Assembly: GCF_034718895.1 (NCBI RefSeq)
Contig: NZ_JAYERP010000001.1
Location: 1,116,001-1,180,000, forward strand
Direction of reading: 5' to 3'
Length of the DNA: 64,000 bases
DNA from: Paenibacillus phoenicis
GTDB lineage: Bacteria > Bacillota > Bacilli > Paenibacillales > Paenibacillaceae
This document shows positions 6,466-16,444 of this stretch, in pieces (position 1 is the first letter of the stretch; each line of letters starts with the position of its first letter). The position numbers were made by a program, and so were the translations under genes. The notes under the pieces are model-generated. The model was not told where the DNA came from. It did no database searches and worked only from the letters and a program-made list of their open reading frames with translations.

Positions 6466-8772
6466 ATGGGGAACTTTGTTAGCGGAAATCTGGGGTATCC
6501 CAGAATCGGAGGACAACGGGAATGGAAGAAGCAGATCGAGGCTTATTGGGCAGGAAAAATCACGGAGCCGGAGCTCCATGCTCGATTAAAAGAGATTCGA
6601 TTGAACAACCTGCGTCTGCAGCGGGATCGGGGACTTGATGTCATCCCGGTGGGCGATTTTACGTATTACGATCACGTCCTTGATACAGCGACGATGTTTG
6701 GCCTAGTACCGGAGCGCTTCGTATGGAACGGTGACCAAGTATCGCTTGATCTGTATTACGCCATCGCAAGAGGCGACGACCAAGCGACCGCCAGTGAGAT
6801 GACCAAATGGTTTAATACGAACTACCATTATATCGTGCCTGAGCTTGGGAACCGAGATCCCAAGTTGACCGTCAATCGGCCGCTGGCGGCTTATCTGGAA
6901 GCGAAACAGGAGCTCGGGATCAACGGAAGGCCTGTACTGCTTGGACTGTTTACTTTGCTGAAGCTGTCCAAGGGGGAAACGGCGGGGGAAGTCGAGACTT
7001 GGACCCGCAAGCTGCTGCCGCTATACGTACAGGTGCTGCGCGAGCTGAAGGCGGTGGGCGCGGATTGGGTGCAAATCGACGAACCGGCTATCGTTGTCTC
7101 TTTAAGTGAGGAGGACGTACACCGGCTTCGCTTGATCTACCAGGCGATCGCGCAGGAGGTTCCGGGACTGCGGCTGATGCTGCAAACCTACTTTGATGCG
7201 GTTGAACGATACGAAGATCTGATTGAACTGCCGGTGCACGGCTTGGGGTTGGATTTCGTACACGGCCGGGACGGTAACCTGGAAGCGCTCCGGCGTTACG
7301 GCTTTCCCGCTGGCAAGACGATGGGAGCGGGACTGATTGACGGGCGGAACATTTGGCGCACGGATTTAGATGAGGCGCTTAGCCTGGTGAAGACGATTTC
7401 GCTCCAGTCCGGAGCGCCGGATGTGATCGTGCAGCCTTCCTGCAGCTTGCTGCATGTCCCGGTATCTGCTGCAGGGGAAGAGCGGCTTAATCCGGTATTG
7501 CGCGATGCGTTGGCCTTTGCCGAGCAGAAGCTGGAGGAGTTGGTGAGCTTAAGCAGGGCGGCAAATGGGGAAGAACCAGAGCCGGTGCAGTTCGCCGAGA
7601 ATCGTCGCGCCTTGGCTGTACTTGCCGCAGATCCGGCCCGCAGCCTTGCTTCGGTGCGGGAAGAAGCAGCGCAGACTGCAGCGGCTCCGGCCGAGCGCGC
7701 CAGCGATTTCGCCGATCGGCGGCGGAAGCAGCAGGCAAAGTGGCAGTTGCCGTTCCTGCCGACCACAACGATCGGCAGTTTCCCGCAAACCGCCGAGGTT
7801 CGGGCCGCCCGGCAGAAATGGCGTAAAGGCGAGTGGAGCCCAGAGAAGTACGAGGCGTTCATTCTAGCGGAAATCCGCAAATGGGTTGAGCTCCAGGAGG
7901 AGATCGGGCTCGACGTATTGGTGCACGGTGAATTCGAGCGCACCGATATGGTGGAATTTTTCGGAGAGAAGCTTCCGGGATTTGCGTTTACGCAAGGAGG
8001 CTGGGTACAGTCCTACGGCACGCGCTGCGTAAAACCGCCGATCATTTATGGAGACGTCGAATTTGCGGGGCCAATGACCGTTAAGGAAACGGCCTATGCT
8101 CAGAGCTTGACGAACAAACCGGTGAAAGGGATGTTAACGGGACCGATCACTATCCTAAACTGGTCCTTTGTTCGCAGCGACCTGTCCCGGGAGCAGGTGG
8201 CTTATCAAATTGCTCTGGCTCTGCGAAGGGAAGTCGAGGCGTTGGAGGAAGCGGGGATCGAGATGATCCAAGTGGACGAGCCTGCGCTGCGCGAAGGGCT
8301 GCCGCTCAAGCAGAAGGACTGGGCGAACTATTTGAAGTGGGCGGTGAAGGCGTTCCGCGTGACGACCTCATCGGTCCGGGATACGACGCAGATTCATACG
8401 CATATGTGCTACTGCGAATTTGACGATATCTTGGAGGAGATCCGTGCGCTGGATGCCGATGTGATCTCGATCGAAACGTCGCGCAGCCACGGCGAGCTGA
8501 TCCAGAGTTTTGAGAAGCATACGTATCCGCTTGGAATCGGGCTGGGGGTTTACGACATTCATAGCCCGCGCGTCCCGTCTGCGGAGGAGATGGTACGGTT
8601 GATCGAGCGGGCGCTCCAAGTTTTGGACCCGGAACTTTTCTGGGTGAACCCTGATTGCGGCTTGAAAACGAGAGGACAACACGAAACGGTCGCAGCGCTG
8701 CGGCAAATGACGGCGGCAGCAGAGCAGGTTCGCAGCAAATTTGGACGTGGAACGCAGGCAACACGGCAGTGA
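6466..8772 (+). CDS. metE: Cobalamin-independent methionine synthase
   Basis: It transfers the methyl group of 5-methyltetrahydrofolate (polyglutamate) to homocysteine, making methionine without B12. At 768 residues the length is normal for two fused barrels: an N-terminal domain starting GNLGYPRIG and a C-terminal catalytic domain starting LPTTTIGSFPQT. The zinc site is visible as HTHMCYCEF (His646, Cys648) and NPDCGLKTRG (Cys731). The ATG at 6466 is preferred to the one at 6460, because GGGAGG lies 8 bases from the former and only 2 from the latter. It is governed by the B12 riboswitch upstream and is apparently monocistronic. Confidence 0.96.
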   Translation: MGNFVSGNLGYPRIGGQREWKKQIEAYWAGKITEPELHARLKEIRLNNLRLQRDRGLDVIPVGDFTYYDHVLDTATMFGLVPERFVWNGDQVSLDLYYAIARGDDQATASEMTKWFNTNYHYIVPELGNRDPKLTVNRPLAAYLEAKQELGINGRPVLLGLFTLLKLSKGETAGEVETWTRKLLPLYVQVLRELKAVGADWVQIDEPAIVVSLSEEDVHRLRLIYQAIAQEVPGLRLMLQTYFDAVERYEDLIELPVHGLGLDFVHGRDGNLEALRRYGFPAGKTMGAGLIDGRNIWRTDLDEALSLVKTISLQSGAPDVIVQPSCSLLHVPVSAAGEERLNPVLRDALAFAEQKLEELVSLSRAANGEEPEPVQFAENRRALAVLAADPARSLASVREEAAQTAAAPAERASDFADRRRKQQAKWQLPFLPTTTIGSFPQTAEVRAARQKWRKGEWSPEKYEAFILAEIRKWVELQEEIGLDVLVHGEFERTDMVEFFGEKLPGFAFTQGGWVQSYGTRCVKPPIIYGDVEFAGPMTVKETAYAQSLTNKPVKGMLTGPITILNWSFVRSDLSREQVAYQIALALRREVEALEEAGIEMIQVDEPALREGLPLKQKDWANYLKWAVKAFRVTTSSVRDTTQIHTHMCYCEFDDILEEIRALDADVISIETSRSHGELIQSFEKHTYPLGIGLGVYDIHSPRVPSAEEMVRLIERALQVLDPELFWVNPDCGLKTRGQHETVAALRQMTAAAEQVRSKFGRGTQATRQ

Positions 8773-8800
8773 AGGAAGTTTGATTTTTTTGAATCTGTAA

Positions 8801-8829
8801 TTGACAAAGTGGTAGTTAGCCTTTATCAT
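8801..8829 (+). promoter_or_regulatory. SigA-type promoter for the azoreductase gene
   Basis: A consensus TTGACA box and TATCAT are separated by 17 bases. The 84-base stretch before the start codon is AT-rich and could hold an operator, but no clear palindrome was recognised. Confidence 0.7.
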
Positions 8830-8912
8830 TACCATTGTTAAATCAGTTACAAGATAATATAGAGTAACTAGAAAAAAGAAAGTAAAGATAAAGAGTTGGA
8901 GGGAAACCACAG

Positions 8913-9539
8913 ATGTCTAAAGTTTTATTTGTCAAAGCCAATAATCGCCCAGCAGAGCAATCTGCTACTGTAAAGTTGTATGAAAGCTTCCTGCAAACTT
9001 ACAAAGAAACTCATCCTAATGATGAAATCACCGAGTTGAACCTGTTCGAGTTGAACCTGCCTTATTATGATTTGGATATGCTAAACGGGCTGTTCAAAGT
9101 CAATAATGGGATCCCGACAACGCCAGAAGAGCAAAAAGCTGCTGACTTGGCCAATGGTTATCTGGAGCAATTTTTGAATGCGGATAAAGTCGTATTTGCG
9201 TTCCCGTTGTGGAACTTCACGATTCCGGCACAGCTGTTGACCTACCTGTTCTACTTGAACCAAGCTGGTAAAACGTTTAAGTACACCGAGCAAGGTCCGG
9301 TTGGCCTGGTCGGCGGCAAGAAAGTAGCGTTGCTGCAAGCGCGCGGCGGCGTTTATTCCGAAGGTCCAATGAGTGCGCTGGAAATGTCTCTGAACTATGT
9401 AAAGAACACCTTGGCCTTCTGGGGCATTAACGATCCGGAAGCCGTTGTGGTCGAGGGGCATAATCAATTCCAAGACCGCGCCGAAGAAATTATTCAAGAT
9501 GGCGTAAAACGCGCTGCCGAGCTGGCTGCAAGATTCTAA
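8913..9539 (+). CDS. azoR: FMN-dependent NADH-azoreductase
   Basis: A flavodoxin-fold quinone and azo reductase that moves two electrons from NAD(P)H and protects against quinones and thiol-reactive electrophiles. The 208 residues match the family length. Visible features: the N-terminal strand and P-loop-like FMN site (VLFVKANNRPAEQS), the FPLWNFTIPAQL segment that contacts flavin and substrate, and the conserved QARGGVYSEG. In B. subtilis such genes are under YodB/MhqR-type repressors; no such regulator is adjacent here. It is monocistronic, flanked by its own promoter and terminator. Confidence 0.92.
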   Translation: MSKVLFVKANNRPAEQSATVKLYESFLQTYKETHPNDEITELNLFELNLPYYDLDMLNGLFKVNNGIPTTPEEQKAADLANGYLEQFLNADKVVFAFPLWNFTIPAQLLTYLFYLNQAGKTFKYTEQGPVGLVGGKKVALLQARGGVYSEGPMSALEMSLNYVKNTLAFWGINDPEAVVVEGHNQFQDRAEEIIQDGVKRAAELAARF

Positions 9540-9561
9540 TTTATCTGATATGCAATTTGGG

Positions 9562-9600
9562 AAGCCTGAGCCGTTTAAAGACGGTTCAGGCTTTTTTCTT
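9562..9600 (+). terminator. Terminator after azoR
   Basis: An 11-bp stem GCCTGAGCCGT/ACGGTTCAGGC is followed by CTTTTTTCTT. Confidence 0.9.
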
Positions 9601-9629
9601 CTTGACCAACGAAGCAGGGAAAAAATAAA

Positions 9630-9832
9630 ATGAGTCTAACAGAAAATCTAACATTATTAGAAAATTATCCCTCTAATTATCAAGCCATACGCTGCATGAT
9701 TTTCAGAAAGTGGATTGTAAGATTCATCTCTTGAATCAAGGAAGGTTCACTTTTGAGGGATCTTATGATCAATTTGTAGAGTCTCATATCGATGCCAATC
9801 CCGATGATATCTTTGTTGAACTCGTAAAGTAG
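9630..9832 (+). pseudogene. Possible frameshifted small ORF, function unknown
   Basis: An ATG at 9630 opens a reading frame beginning MSLTENLTLLENYPSNYQ. It loses sense near residue 23. A shift of one base restores a protein-like frame (DFQKVDCKIHLLNQGRFTFEG, ending DDIFVELVK) to a stop at 9832. The pieces together would make about 67 residues. A terminator follows immediately, which fits a former gene. No family was recognised, and the upstream ribosome site is weak. It may be a decayed fragment of a larger horizontally acquired gene, or noise. Confidence 0.35.
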
Positions 9833-9840
9833 TAATGATG

Positions 9841-9890
9841 AAACTCTTGCTAATGGGGGGGAGACCCCGTTAGTAAGGGTTTCTTTTTTT
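9841..9890 (+). terminator. Terminator after the broken small ORF
   Basis: The hairpin CTTGCTAATGGGG/CCCCGTTAGTAAG, with G-U pairs, extends to AAAC/GTTT at its base. It is followed by a run of T. Confidence 0.8.
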
Positions 9891-9968
9891 ACACTAGGGT
9901 ATGTTCGATTTGCACCAAAGTGCCGAATACAATTATACTCACCTTATATACTTGAAGGAGTTGCGATC

Positions 9969-10682
9969 ATGAACAACGAAATGGAAATGGTTGTAAAGCT
10001 TGGCCTAGCTCTATTGTTCGGGTTATTTATCGGTATCGACCGGCAATTAAAGCAGAAACCGCTGGGAATCAAGACGAGTATGGTTATTTGTATTGCCAGC
10101 TGCTTGGTTACGATCGTGTCGATCGAGGCGTTTGCCAAATTCGCCGGACCGGATCATCCGAACATGGATCCGATGCGGCTAGCTGCGCAAATCGTCAGCG
10201 GGATCGGTTTCCTGGGGGCAGGGGCGATACTTCGCCGAAGCAATGAGGGGATCTCCGGCCTTACCTCTGCGGCGATGATCTGGGCAGCGTCCGGGATTGG
10301 GATCGCAATCGGAACCGGGTTTTATCTGGCTGCTGCATTAACGGTGGTTCTGTTGATCATTTCCGTGAATGTCGTACCCTATATCATTAAATGGATTGGA
10401 CCCTATAAGCTAAATCAGCGCGATGTCTCCATCAAAATCGTCATGGAGGATCACGGCAACGTAACCGAACTGATTCGTATCATCGAATGCAGCGGTGATC
10501 CAGAACAAGGAACGAAAGTCAACAAGCACCGGATTCGGCGGCTGAAAATCAAAGACTTGGAGGAAGGACGCCAGCGGATCGATATGGTGATTACCGCATC
10601 GGAGAAGGAGTATACGACGGAGCTGTACCATTTTCTCCGGAAGATTAACCATGTCATCAGCGTGGAAGTGGAGAATCTCTAG
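9969..10682 (+). CDS. MgtC/SapB-family membrane protein
   Basis: A 237-residue protein with about four or five N-terminal membrane helices carrying the MgtC signature GLFIGIDRQLKQKPLGIKTS and IVSGIGFLGAGAILRR, followed by a C-terminal cytoplasmic domain (about 150-237) of the ACT-like type. MgtC proteins modulate magnesium homeostasis and membrane energetics, and in pathogens aid survival in phagocytes. The role in this soil-type organism is not known. The ribosome site is AAGGAG. No magnesium riboswitch was recognised in the leader. Confidence 0.9.
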   Translation: MNNEMEMVVKLGLALLFGLFIGIDRQLKQKPLGIKTSMVICIASCLVTIVSIEAFAKFAGPDHPNMDPMRLAAQIVSGIGFLGAGAILRRSNEGISGLTSAAMIWAASGIGIAIGTGFYLAAALTVVLLIISVNVVPYIIKWIGPYKLNQRDVSIKIVMEDHGNVTELIRIIECSGDPEQGTKVNKHRIRRLKIKDLEEGRQRIDMVITASEKEYTTELYHFLRKINHVISVEVENL

Positions 10683-10795
10683 TTAAGGTTTTATTTTGTT
10701 TAACTTCAGTTTAAATTCCGAATGTAGTCTTTTTCCTAGAGCCGGTATTTCCGGCTCGTCTTGTTTCAGATAGAGATGGAAGGGAAGAGAAACAC

Positions 10796-12628
10796 ATGCC
10801 AAGGAATAACTTCAATTTTAAAGATACCGATCGTCAAGTGAGCACAAGTGGTGGAAGCTCAAAGGCGTTTTTCCGCCTGCTGCGGGAAACGAAGCCGCCG
10901 CTGCCGCTGTTTGCCGTCGCGATCGTCCTCAGCTTGCTGTCAACGTTGGTCAGCCTCGTGATTCCGATGTTCACGAAGAATCTTGTTGACGGCTTTTCGT
11001 TGTCTTCCATCAGCGGTTCGCAGATCGTGTGGATCGGCGCCGCATTTGTCGGGATGTCCGTCGCTTCGGGACTATCGATCTTCCTGCTGAATTATACCGG
11101 TCAGCGCATGGTTGCTGGCCTGCGGGATCGTTTATGGAAGAAGCTGCTCCGCTTGCCGGTATCTTACTTCGACAACAATCGGACCGGGGAGTCGGTCAGC
11201 CGAATGACCAATGACACCGGGATCATCAAAACGTTGATCTCCGAACAGGTCTCCGGCTTTATCAGCGGAATCATCTCGATTCTGGGTGCGGTGGCCGTTC
11301 TATTTTACTTGAACTGGAAAATGACCCTGGTGATGTTCGCGGTGATCCCGCTTGCCGCTTTGATTCTTGTACCGCTGGGCCGGACGATGTATAAAATTTC
11401 GCTGGCCATGCAGGACGAGACCGCATCTTTTACAGCGGCCTTAAGCCAGGTGTTGTCCGAAATCCGCCTGGTCAAAGCATCGAACGCGGAGCGGAAGGAA
11501 TATGAAAGCGGCAGCCAAGCGATTGGCAGACTGCTCTCCTTCGGCGTGCGGGAGGGCAAAGTCATGGCATGGATTAGCCCGTTTATGGCCTTTGTCATGA
11601 TGATGCTGCTCGTCGTGGTAATTGGCTACGGCGGGATGCAGGTGGCGGGCGGCGGGTTGTCCGCCGGGGAACTGGTGGCGTTTATTCTGTACCTCGTTCA
11701 GATCGTCATGCCGATGACGCAGTTGACGACGTTTTTCACCCAACTTCAGAAAGCCAAAGGCGCTACGGAACGGATTCTCCAAACGCTGGATGCCGAGGAG
11801 GAGCCTTTTGGCCAAGGTCAGGAGATTACGAAGGCGGATCAGCCGTTAATCGTGGACGGGGTTACCTTCGGGTACAAACCGGACGAGCCGGTGTTGCAGG
11901 ACGTTTCCTTTACGATGGAGCCGGGGACGGTAACGGCGGTCGTTGGCCCAAGCGGCGGCGGCAAAACGACGTTATTTTCCTTGCTGGAGCGGTTTTACGT
12001 GCCGCAGCAGGGCAGTATCCGACTGGGAGATGACCCCATCGATTCGTTTTCGCTTCGCTCCTGGCGTGGGATGATTGGGTACGTCTCGCAGGAAAGCCCG
12101 ATTATCGCCGGAACCATCCGTGAGAATCTGTGCTACGGCATCGAGCGCGAAGTCAGCGAAGCGGAGCTGCAGCGGGCGGCGGAGATGGCTTATGCTGACG
12201 GCTTTATCGCCGAACTGCCGAACGGGTTCGATACCGATGTCGGCGAGCGCGGGGTTAAGCTGTCCGGCGGGCAGCGGCAGCGGATCGCGATTGCACGGGC
12301 CCTGTTGCGCGATCCGAAAATCCTCATGCTGGACGAAGCGACCTCGAGCCTGGACAGCCGCTCGGAAATCGTCGTCCAGAAGGCGCTAAATAACCTCATG
12401 AAAGGCCGGACGACGATTGTCATCGCCCACCGTCTCTCCACCGTCATTGGGGCGGATCTGCTGATTTTTATCGAAAAAGGGAAGGTTACGGGCCGAGGCA
12501 CACATGAGCAGCTCTTGCGTCAGCACGCCATGTATCGCGAGTTCGCCTCGCAGCAGCTGCAAATCGCCGCAAGCCGAGAAGAGTCGGAACCGCTCGAAAA
12601 CGAGGAGGAAGAGATGCAACATGGCTAA
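10796..12628 (+). CDS. ABC exporter, fused permease-ATPase (BmrA/LmrA type)
   Basis: A 610-residue half-transporter that would work as a homodimer. Six membrane helices occupy about residues 35-320. The ATPase domain follows with Walker [10 protein letters not shown] (about 386-394), a Q-loop YVSQES, the signature [16 protein letters not shown] and Walker [13 protein letters not shown]. It resembles the multidrug/lipid exporters BmrA and LmrA. The substrate cannot be read from sequence. The stop codon overlaps the start of the next response regulator by 8 bases, forming an exporter-regulator-kinase operon. This suggests that export and sensing are linked, as for cell-envelope stress modules. 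Confidence 0.92.
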   Translation: MPRNNFNFKDTDRQVSTSGGSSKAFFRLLRETKPPLPLFAVAIVLSLLSTLVSLVIPMFTKNLVDGFSLSSISGSQIVWIGAAFVGMSVASGLSIFLLNYTGQRMVAGLRDRLWKKLLRLPVSYFDNNRTGESVSRMTNDTGIIKTLISEQVSGFISGIISILGAVAVLFYLNWKMTLVMFAVIPLAALILVPLGRTMYKISLAMQDETASFTAALSQVLSEIRLVKASNAERKEYESGSQAIGRLLSFGVREGKVMAWISPFMAFVMMMLLVVVIGYGGMQVAGGGLSAGELVAFILYLVQIVMPMTQLTTFFTQLQKAKGATERILQTLDAEEEPFGQGQEITKADQPLIVDGVTFGYKPDEPVLQDVSFTMEPGTVTAVVGPSGGGKTTLFSLLERFYVPQQGSIRLGDDPIDSFSLRSWRGMIGYVSQESPIIAGTIRENLCYGIEREVSEAELQRAAEMAYADGFIAELPNGFDTDVGERGVKLSGGQRQRIAIARALLRDPKILMLDEATSSLDSRSEIVVQKALNNLMKGRTTIVIAHRLSTVIGADLLIFIEKGKVTGRGTHEQLLRQHAMYREFASQQLQIAASREESEPLENEEEEMQHG

Positions 12629-13301
12629 AATTCTCGTAGTTGACGACGATCAGCATATCCGCGAGCTGGTTCGCCTGTTCCTGGAGGAAGCGGGCATCGA
12701 TCAGGTGATGGAAGCCGAGAATGGACGCAAGGCGCTCGCTCTGGTGGAATCGGAGAAGGTCGACATGGTGATTTTGGACATCATGATGCCGGAGATGGAC
12801 GGCTGGGACCTCTGCCGTGAGCTGCGCCGCTACTATGATATGCCGCTGCTCATGCTGACGGCGAAGGGGGAGACTCGGCAGGTGGTTAAGGGCTTCGAGC
12901 TGGGCACGGATGATTATCTCGTCAAACCGTTCGAACCGGCCGAGCTCGTCGCACGGGTGAAGGCGCTGCTCAAGCGCTATCAGGTGTCGATCTCCCAAAC
13001 CGTGACGATTGGCGCGCTGCGAATGAACCGCAAAACATTTGAAGTTGAAAGCGGCGAAAGCAGCATTACGCTGCCGCTTAAGGAGTTCGAGCTGCTGTTC
13101 AAGCTTGGCAGTTATGCAGGGCGAACCCTCACCCGGGAGCAGCTTATTGAGGAAATCTGGGGATACGATTTTGAAGGAAATGAACGCACGCTAGATGTGC
13201 ATATTAATCGATTGCGCGAACGGTTTCCTGAGGAAACGTTTGGATTTAAGATTCGTACGATCCGCGGTCTCGGGTATCGTTTGGAGGTGTGTGAACGTTG
13301 A
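12621..13301 (+). CDS. OmpR-family response regulator
   Basis: A 226-residue regulator with a receiver domain (Asp9, Asp10, phospho-acceptor Asp53, conserved KPF at the end of the domain) and a C-terminal winged helix (about 130-224, ending [10 protein letters not shown]). The ATG at 12621 sits inside the last codons of the ABC exporter gene and follows GAGGAAGAG. It is the partner of the kinase that begins at its own stop codon. Confidence 0.93.
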   Translation: MAKILVVDDDQHIRELVRLFLEEAGIDQVMEAENGRKALALVESEKVDMVILDIMMPEMDGWDLCRELRRYYDMPLLMLTAKGETRQVVKGFELGTDDYLVKPFEPAELVARVKALLKRYQVSISQTVTIGALRMNRKTFEVESGESSITLPLKEFELLFKLGSYAGRTLTREQLIEEIWGYDFEGNERTLDVHINRLRERFPEETFGFKIRTIRGLGYRLEVCER

Positions 13302-14362
13302 CCTTCTGGAGGAGAGCAGGAGAGATATTGCTCCGAATCGGCCAGATCCTCGTCATCCTCGCCTGTTTTGGTACGACTTGGTCTTTGGCGCGCTGGGTAA
13401 CCGCAGCGGTTTACCGAAAATGGGAGCCTCCTTTTTCTGCTTATGTCATCGATCTGCTGAATGTCATTTTCGGAGTCATCTTATTTTTCTTGGTCGTGCT
13501 TCTGATCTCCGCGATGTTCCGGCCCCGTCAACTGAGAAGCCTGAACATCGTGATCGACGCGATTCGCCGGATCTCCCAAGGGGATTTCTCGGTTCGGATC
13601 GTCGGATTCGAACGGATGCGAGAGTTTGAAACCATCGTTAACAGCATTAACGAAATGGCCGGAGCTTTGGGACAAATGGAAACGATGCGACAAGACTTCA
13701 TCTCCAACGTGTCGCACGAAATCCAATCGCCGCTGACCTCGATCCGCGGCTTTGCCAGAGCTTTGCGCAGACCGGACTTATCTCCAGAGAAACGGAACCA
13801 TTACCTGGAGATCATCGAATCGGAAAGCCGCCGTTTGGCGCAGATGAGCGACAATTTGTTGAAGCTCTCCGCTCTGGAGACGGACCGTGCCTCGCTGCAA
13901 ACGAACCGGTTTCGGCTTGATCGCCAACTGCAAAACGTAGTATTGGCTTGTGAACCTCAGTGGCTCGCCAAGAACATTCAAATACAGATGGAAGTTTCAG
14001 CGTTGGAGGTGGAGGGCGCCGAGGATCTGCTTAGCCAGGTCTGGATGAATCTGCTTCATAACAGTATCAAGTTTACGCCGGAAGGCGGGGAAATTCGAGT
14101 TTCCCTCACGTCTGAAGGGGAACGGGCGGTTGTGACGGTGGCAGACAACGGGATCGGTATGTTCGAGCAGGATTTGGTTCATATTTTTGAACGCTTTTAT
14201 AAAGCGGACAAATCCCGCACGCGCAGCAATGGGGGCAGCGGGCTGGGACTGTCGATCGTCAAAAAAATCGTGGACATCCATCAAGGTGAGATTACGGTGA
14301 CTTCCGAGCCTGGCAAGGGCTCAAGCTTTAACGTGTTCATCCCTTTCCGCTGGAAACCATAA
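13298..14362 (+). CDS. Sensor histidine kinase, partner of the upstream regulator
   Basis: A 354-residue kinase starting at a TTG that overlaps the regulator's stop codon (TTGA), with GGAGG 9 bases upstream. Two membrane helices (about 12-32 and 50-72) enclose only about 18 residues, so there is no room for a large extracellular sensor. Signal may come through the membrane or from the ABC exporter. HAMP-like linker, HisKA with NVSHEIQSPL (His140), and HATPase_c with the N-box LLHNSIKFTPEGG and DNGIGM follow. Confidence 0.92.
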   Translation: MTFWRRAGEILLRIGQILVILACFGTTWSLARWVTAAVYRKWEPPFSAYVIDLLNVIFGVILFFLVVLLISAMFRPRQLRSLNIVIDAIRRISQGDFSVRIVGFERMREFETIVNSINEMAGALGQMETMRQDFISNVSHEIQSPLTSIRGFARALRRPDLSPEKRNHYLEIIESESRRLAQMSDNLLKLSALETDRASLQTNRFRLDRQLQNVVLACEPQWLAKNIQIQMEVSALEVEGAEDLLSQVWMNLLHNSIKFTPEGGEIRVSLTSEGERAVVTVADNGIGMFEQDLVHIFERFYKADKSRTRSNGGSGLGLSIVKKIVDIHQGEITVTSEPGKGSSFNVFIPFRWKP

Positions 14363-14467
14363 TCGGTGGAAATTGTAACCTTTTATTTGGATTTGGAGGC
14401 AAGAGACATGGTATGATGGTATTGTGTGCTCGTGTCTAACCAGCTCAAATAAAGGATGATTGGATGA

Positions 14468-15172
14468 ATGAGTAAACGTATTTTAATTGTCGATGATGAC
14501 GAAAAAATCGCAAAACTGATCGAAATATATCTGATGAATGAAGGCTATCATGTCCTGAAGGCGGAGGACGGCTTGCGGGCGTTGGAGATCACCGAGCAGG
14601 ATGAGGTTGATTTGGTGATCCTTGACGTGATGCTCCCCGGGCTCGACGGAATATCTGTCTGTATGAAGATCCGTGAATCGAAGACCACGCCGATCTTAAT
14701 GCTTAGCGCCAAGGACGGCGATATGGACAAGATTACCGGGCTGATGACCGGAGCGGACGATTACATGGTGAAGCCGTTTAATCCGCTGGAGCTCGTCGCC
14801 CGCGTCAAATCGCTGCTTCGCCGCTCCTCCTATACAGCACAGCCGCCAAGCTCAACGCAGTCATCGCAGGATCATATCATCAAGATCGCCTCGCTGGCGA
14901 TCGACAAAGAAACGCACACGGCGACCGTAGACGGCAACCCGCTGAAGCTGACGCCTATCGAATTTGGCATTTTGCATTTGTTAGCCAGCCATCCCGGGCG
15001 GGTGTTTGGTTCTGAAGAGATCTTCGAGCTGATCTGGAAGGACAAATATTTGGACAGCAGCAATTCTGTAACCGTGCATATCAGCCGCCTCCGTGATAAG
15101 CTGGAGAAGGAAATGGATGGGGAGAAGCTGATTCGTACCGTATGGGGGGTCGGCTACAAACTTGAAAGCTAG
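14468..15172 (+). CDS. OmpR-family response regulator (VanR-like)
   Basis: A 234-residue regulator with receiver Asp53 in LVILDVMLPG, the KPFNPLEL motif and a C-terminal winged helix ending TVWGVGYKLES. It is the first gene of a second two-component operon; the 105-base gap before it contains no terminator that I can see, so partial read-through from the first system is possible. The kinase starts within its last four codons. Confidence 0.92.
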   Translation: MSKRILIVDDDEKIAKLIEIYLMNEGYHVLKAEDGLRALEITEQDEVDLVILDVMLPGLDGISVCMKIRESKTTPILMLSAKDGDMDKITGLMTGADDYMVKPFNPLELVARVKSLLRRSSYTAQPPSSTQSSQDHIIKIASLAIDKETHTATVDGNPLKLTPIEFGILHLLASHPGRVFGSEEIFELIWKDKYLDSSNSVTVHISRLRDKLEKEMDGEKLIRTVWGVGYKLES

Positions 15173-16253
15173 CCTGCGTTTTGTTGCCTGGTTGTTCTGG
15201 ACCGTCGTCACTTCACTCATTTCGCTGTTTCTGCTTATTTTGCTGGCGCGGTTGTTTTTCCTCACCTTCCCGAGTATGACGGTGTACAATGTGGTGATGT
15301 GGATTAACCGAAATATCGGTTTCCCGGAAGCGTATTATTTAACCGGCGTGCCGATTCTTATGCTGTTTTCGTTATATTTTTACCGCCGCAGCCTCCGCCG
15401 TCAAGAGAAGCGATACTTGGAGCAGCTGATCGAAGAGGTCCATAAAATCGAAGCCGGCTCCGTACGGAAAATCCCTGTGCAGAACGTCGGGCAGCTTGGA
15501 CAGCTCGCGACCGATATCAACCGGATGATCGATCGGTTGGTCACATCCATCGAGGACGAGCGACGGGCGGAGCAGACGAAAAATGAGCTGATCACCAACG
15601 TATCCCATGATTTGCGCACCCCGCTTACCTCGATTACCGGTTATTTGGGACTTATCGAAGAGGACCGTTACCGCGATGAGGTTGAGCTGCGTTATTATGT
15701 CAGCATGGCCTACGAGGAGTCGCTTCGATTAAAGCAGCTGCTGCAGGATTTGTTCGAATATACGCGTATGCAGAATAAGGAGATGAAGCTGGAGTTCAGG
15801 CGGATTAATCTGGCGGAGATGCTCCATCAAATGGCTGCCCATTTCGGCTGGCAGTTGCAGGAGAACGGCATGGAATGCCGGCTGTACCTGCATGGGCCGC
15901 TGTACGTTCAGGCGGATGGGGACAAGCTTCGCAGAGTCTACGAGAACCTGATGACCAATGCGATCCGGTATGGTCACGATGGCAAGTATTTGGATATTCG
16001 CGGTTGGCAGGAAGGCGATGAAATCATCACAGAGGTTGTGAATTACGGCGATCCGATCCCGACCGTCGACTTGCCGCATCTGTTTGACCGGTTCTACCGT
16101 GTGGAGAAGTCGCGCGCTTCCCAGACGGGGGGCTCCGGCATTGGCCTCGCGATCGCCAAGCATATCGTCGATTTGCATCATGGCACAATCTCAGCGGACA
16201 GCAACGAGTATCGTACCGCGTTTACGGTGCGGTTACGCCGGGACGGTGCATGA
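15162..16253 (+). CDS. Sensor histidine kinase (VanS-like)
   Basis: A 363-residue kinase with a TTG start overlapping the regulator by 11 bases. Two membrane segments lie at about 8-36 and 60-76, with a short external loop (about 25 residues). HAMP follows, then HisKA with NVSHDLRTPLTSITGY (His149) and HATPase_c with NLMTNAIRYG and GSGIGLAIAKHIV. The arrangement is like VanS and related envelope-sensing kinases; the signal is not known. A terminator follows 24 bases after the stop. Confidence 0.9.
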   Translation: MKASLRFVAWLFWTVVTSLISLFLLILLARLFFLTFPSMTVYNVVMWINRNIGFPEAYYLTGVPILMLFSLYFYRRSLRRQEKRYLEQLIEEVHKIEAGSVRKIPVQNVGQLGQLATDINRMIDRLVTSIEDERRAEQTKNELITNVSHDLRTPLTSITGYLGLIEEDRYRDEVELRYYVSMAYEESLRLKQLLQDLFEYTRMQNKEMKLEFRRINLAEMLHQMAAHFGWQLQENGMECRLYLHGPLYVQADGDKLRRVYENLMTNAIRYGHDGKYLDIRGWQEGDEIITEVVNYGDPIPTVDLPHLFDRFYRVEKSRASQTGGSGIGLAIAKHIVDLHHGTISADSNEYRTAFTVRLRRDGA

Positions 16254-16277
16254 ACTATCAACTAGAATTCGCATGAT

Positions 16278-16298
16278 GACGCCAGATGGCGTCTTTTT
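16278..16298 (+). terminator. Terminator after the second two-component operon
   Basis: A short GACGCC/GGCGTC hairpin with a 4-base loop precedes T5. Confidence 0.75.
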
Positions 16299-16327
16299 GT
16301 TTAAGGAAAACGCAGTAAATTCTTAAG

Positions 16328-16353
16328 GAAAACTTAACAATTTCTTAGTCGGG
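16328..16353 (+). promoter_or_regulatory. Candidate ECF-type promoter for the sigma factor gene
   Basis: GAAAAC, 16 bases, then CGGG resembles the GAAAC-N16-CGT pattern recognised by many Bacillus ECF sigma factors. It lies about 90 bases before the ECF gene. This would fit autoregulation, but the match is partial. Confidence 0.3.
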
Positions 16354-16444
16354 ACGCAAACTCTATTCGGCATAATGGACCAAGTATGGCGGAGATATAA
16401 AGACAGCCTTGCTCTGAAAGCCGGGAGAAAGTGAGGAATCAATC

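Noticed and set aside
7296..7943. Minus-strand 215-codon frame within metE
   Set aside because: No ribosome site or family; metE on the opposite strand is unambiguous.
9901..9968. Magnesium riboswitch before the MgtC-family gene
   Set aside because: The leader is too short and shows no M-box or mgtA-type structure.
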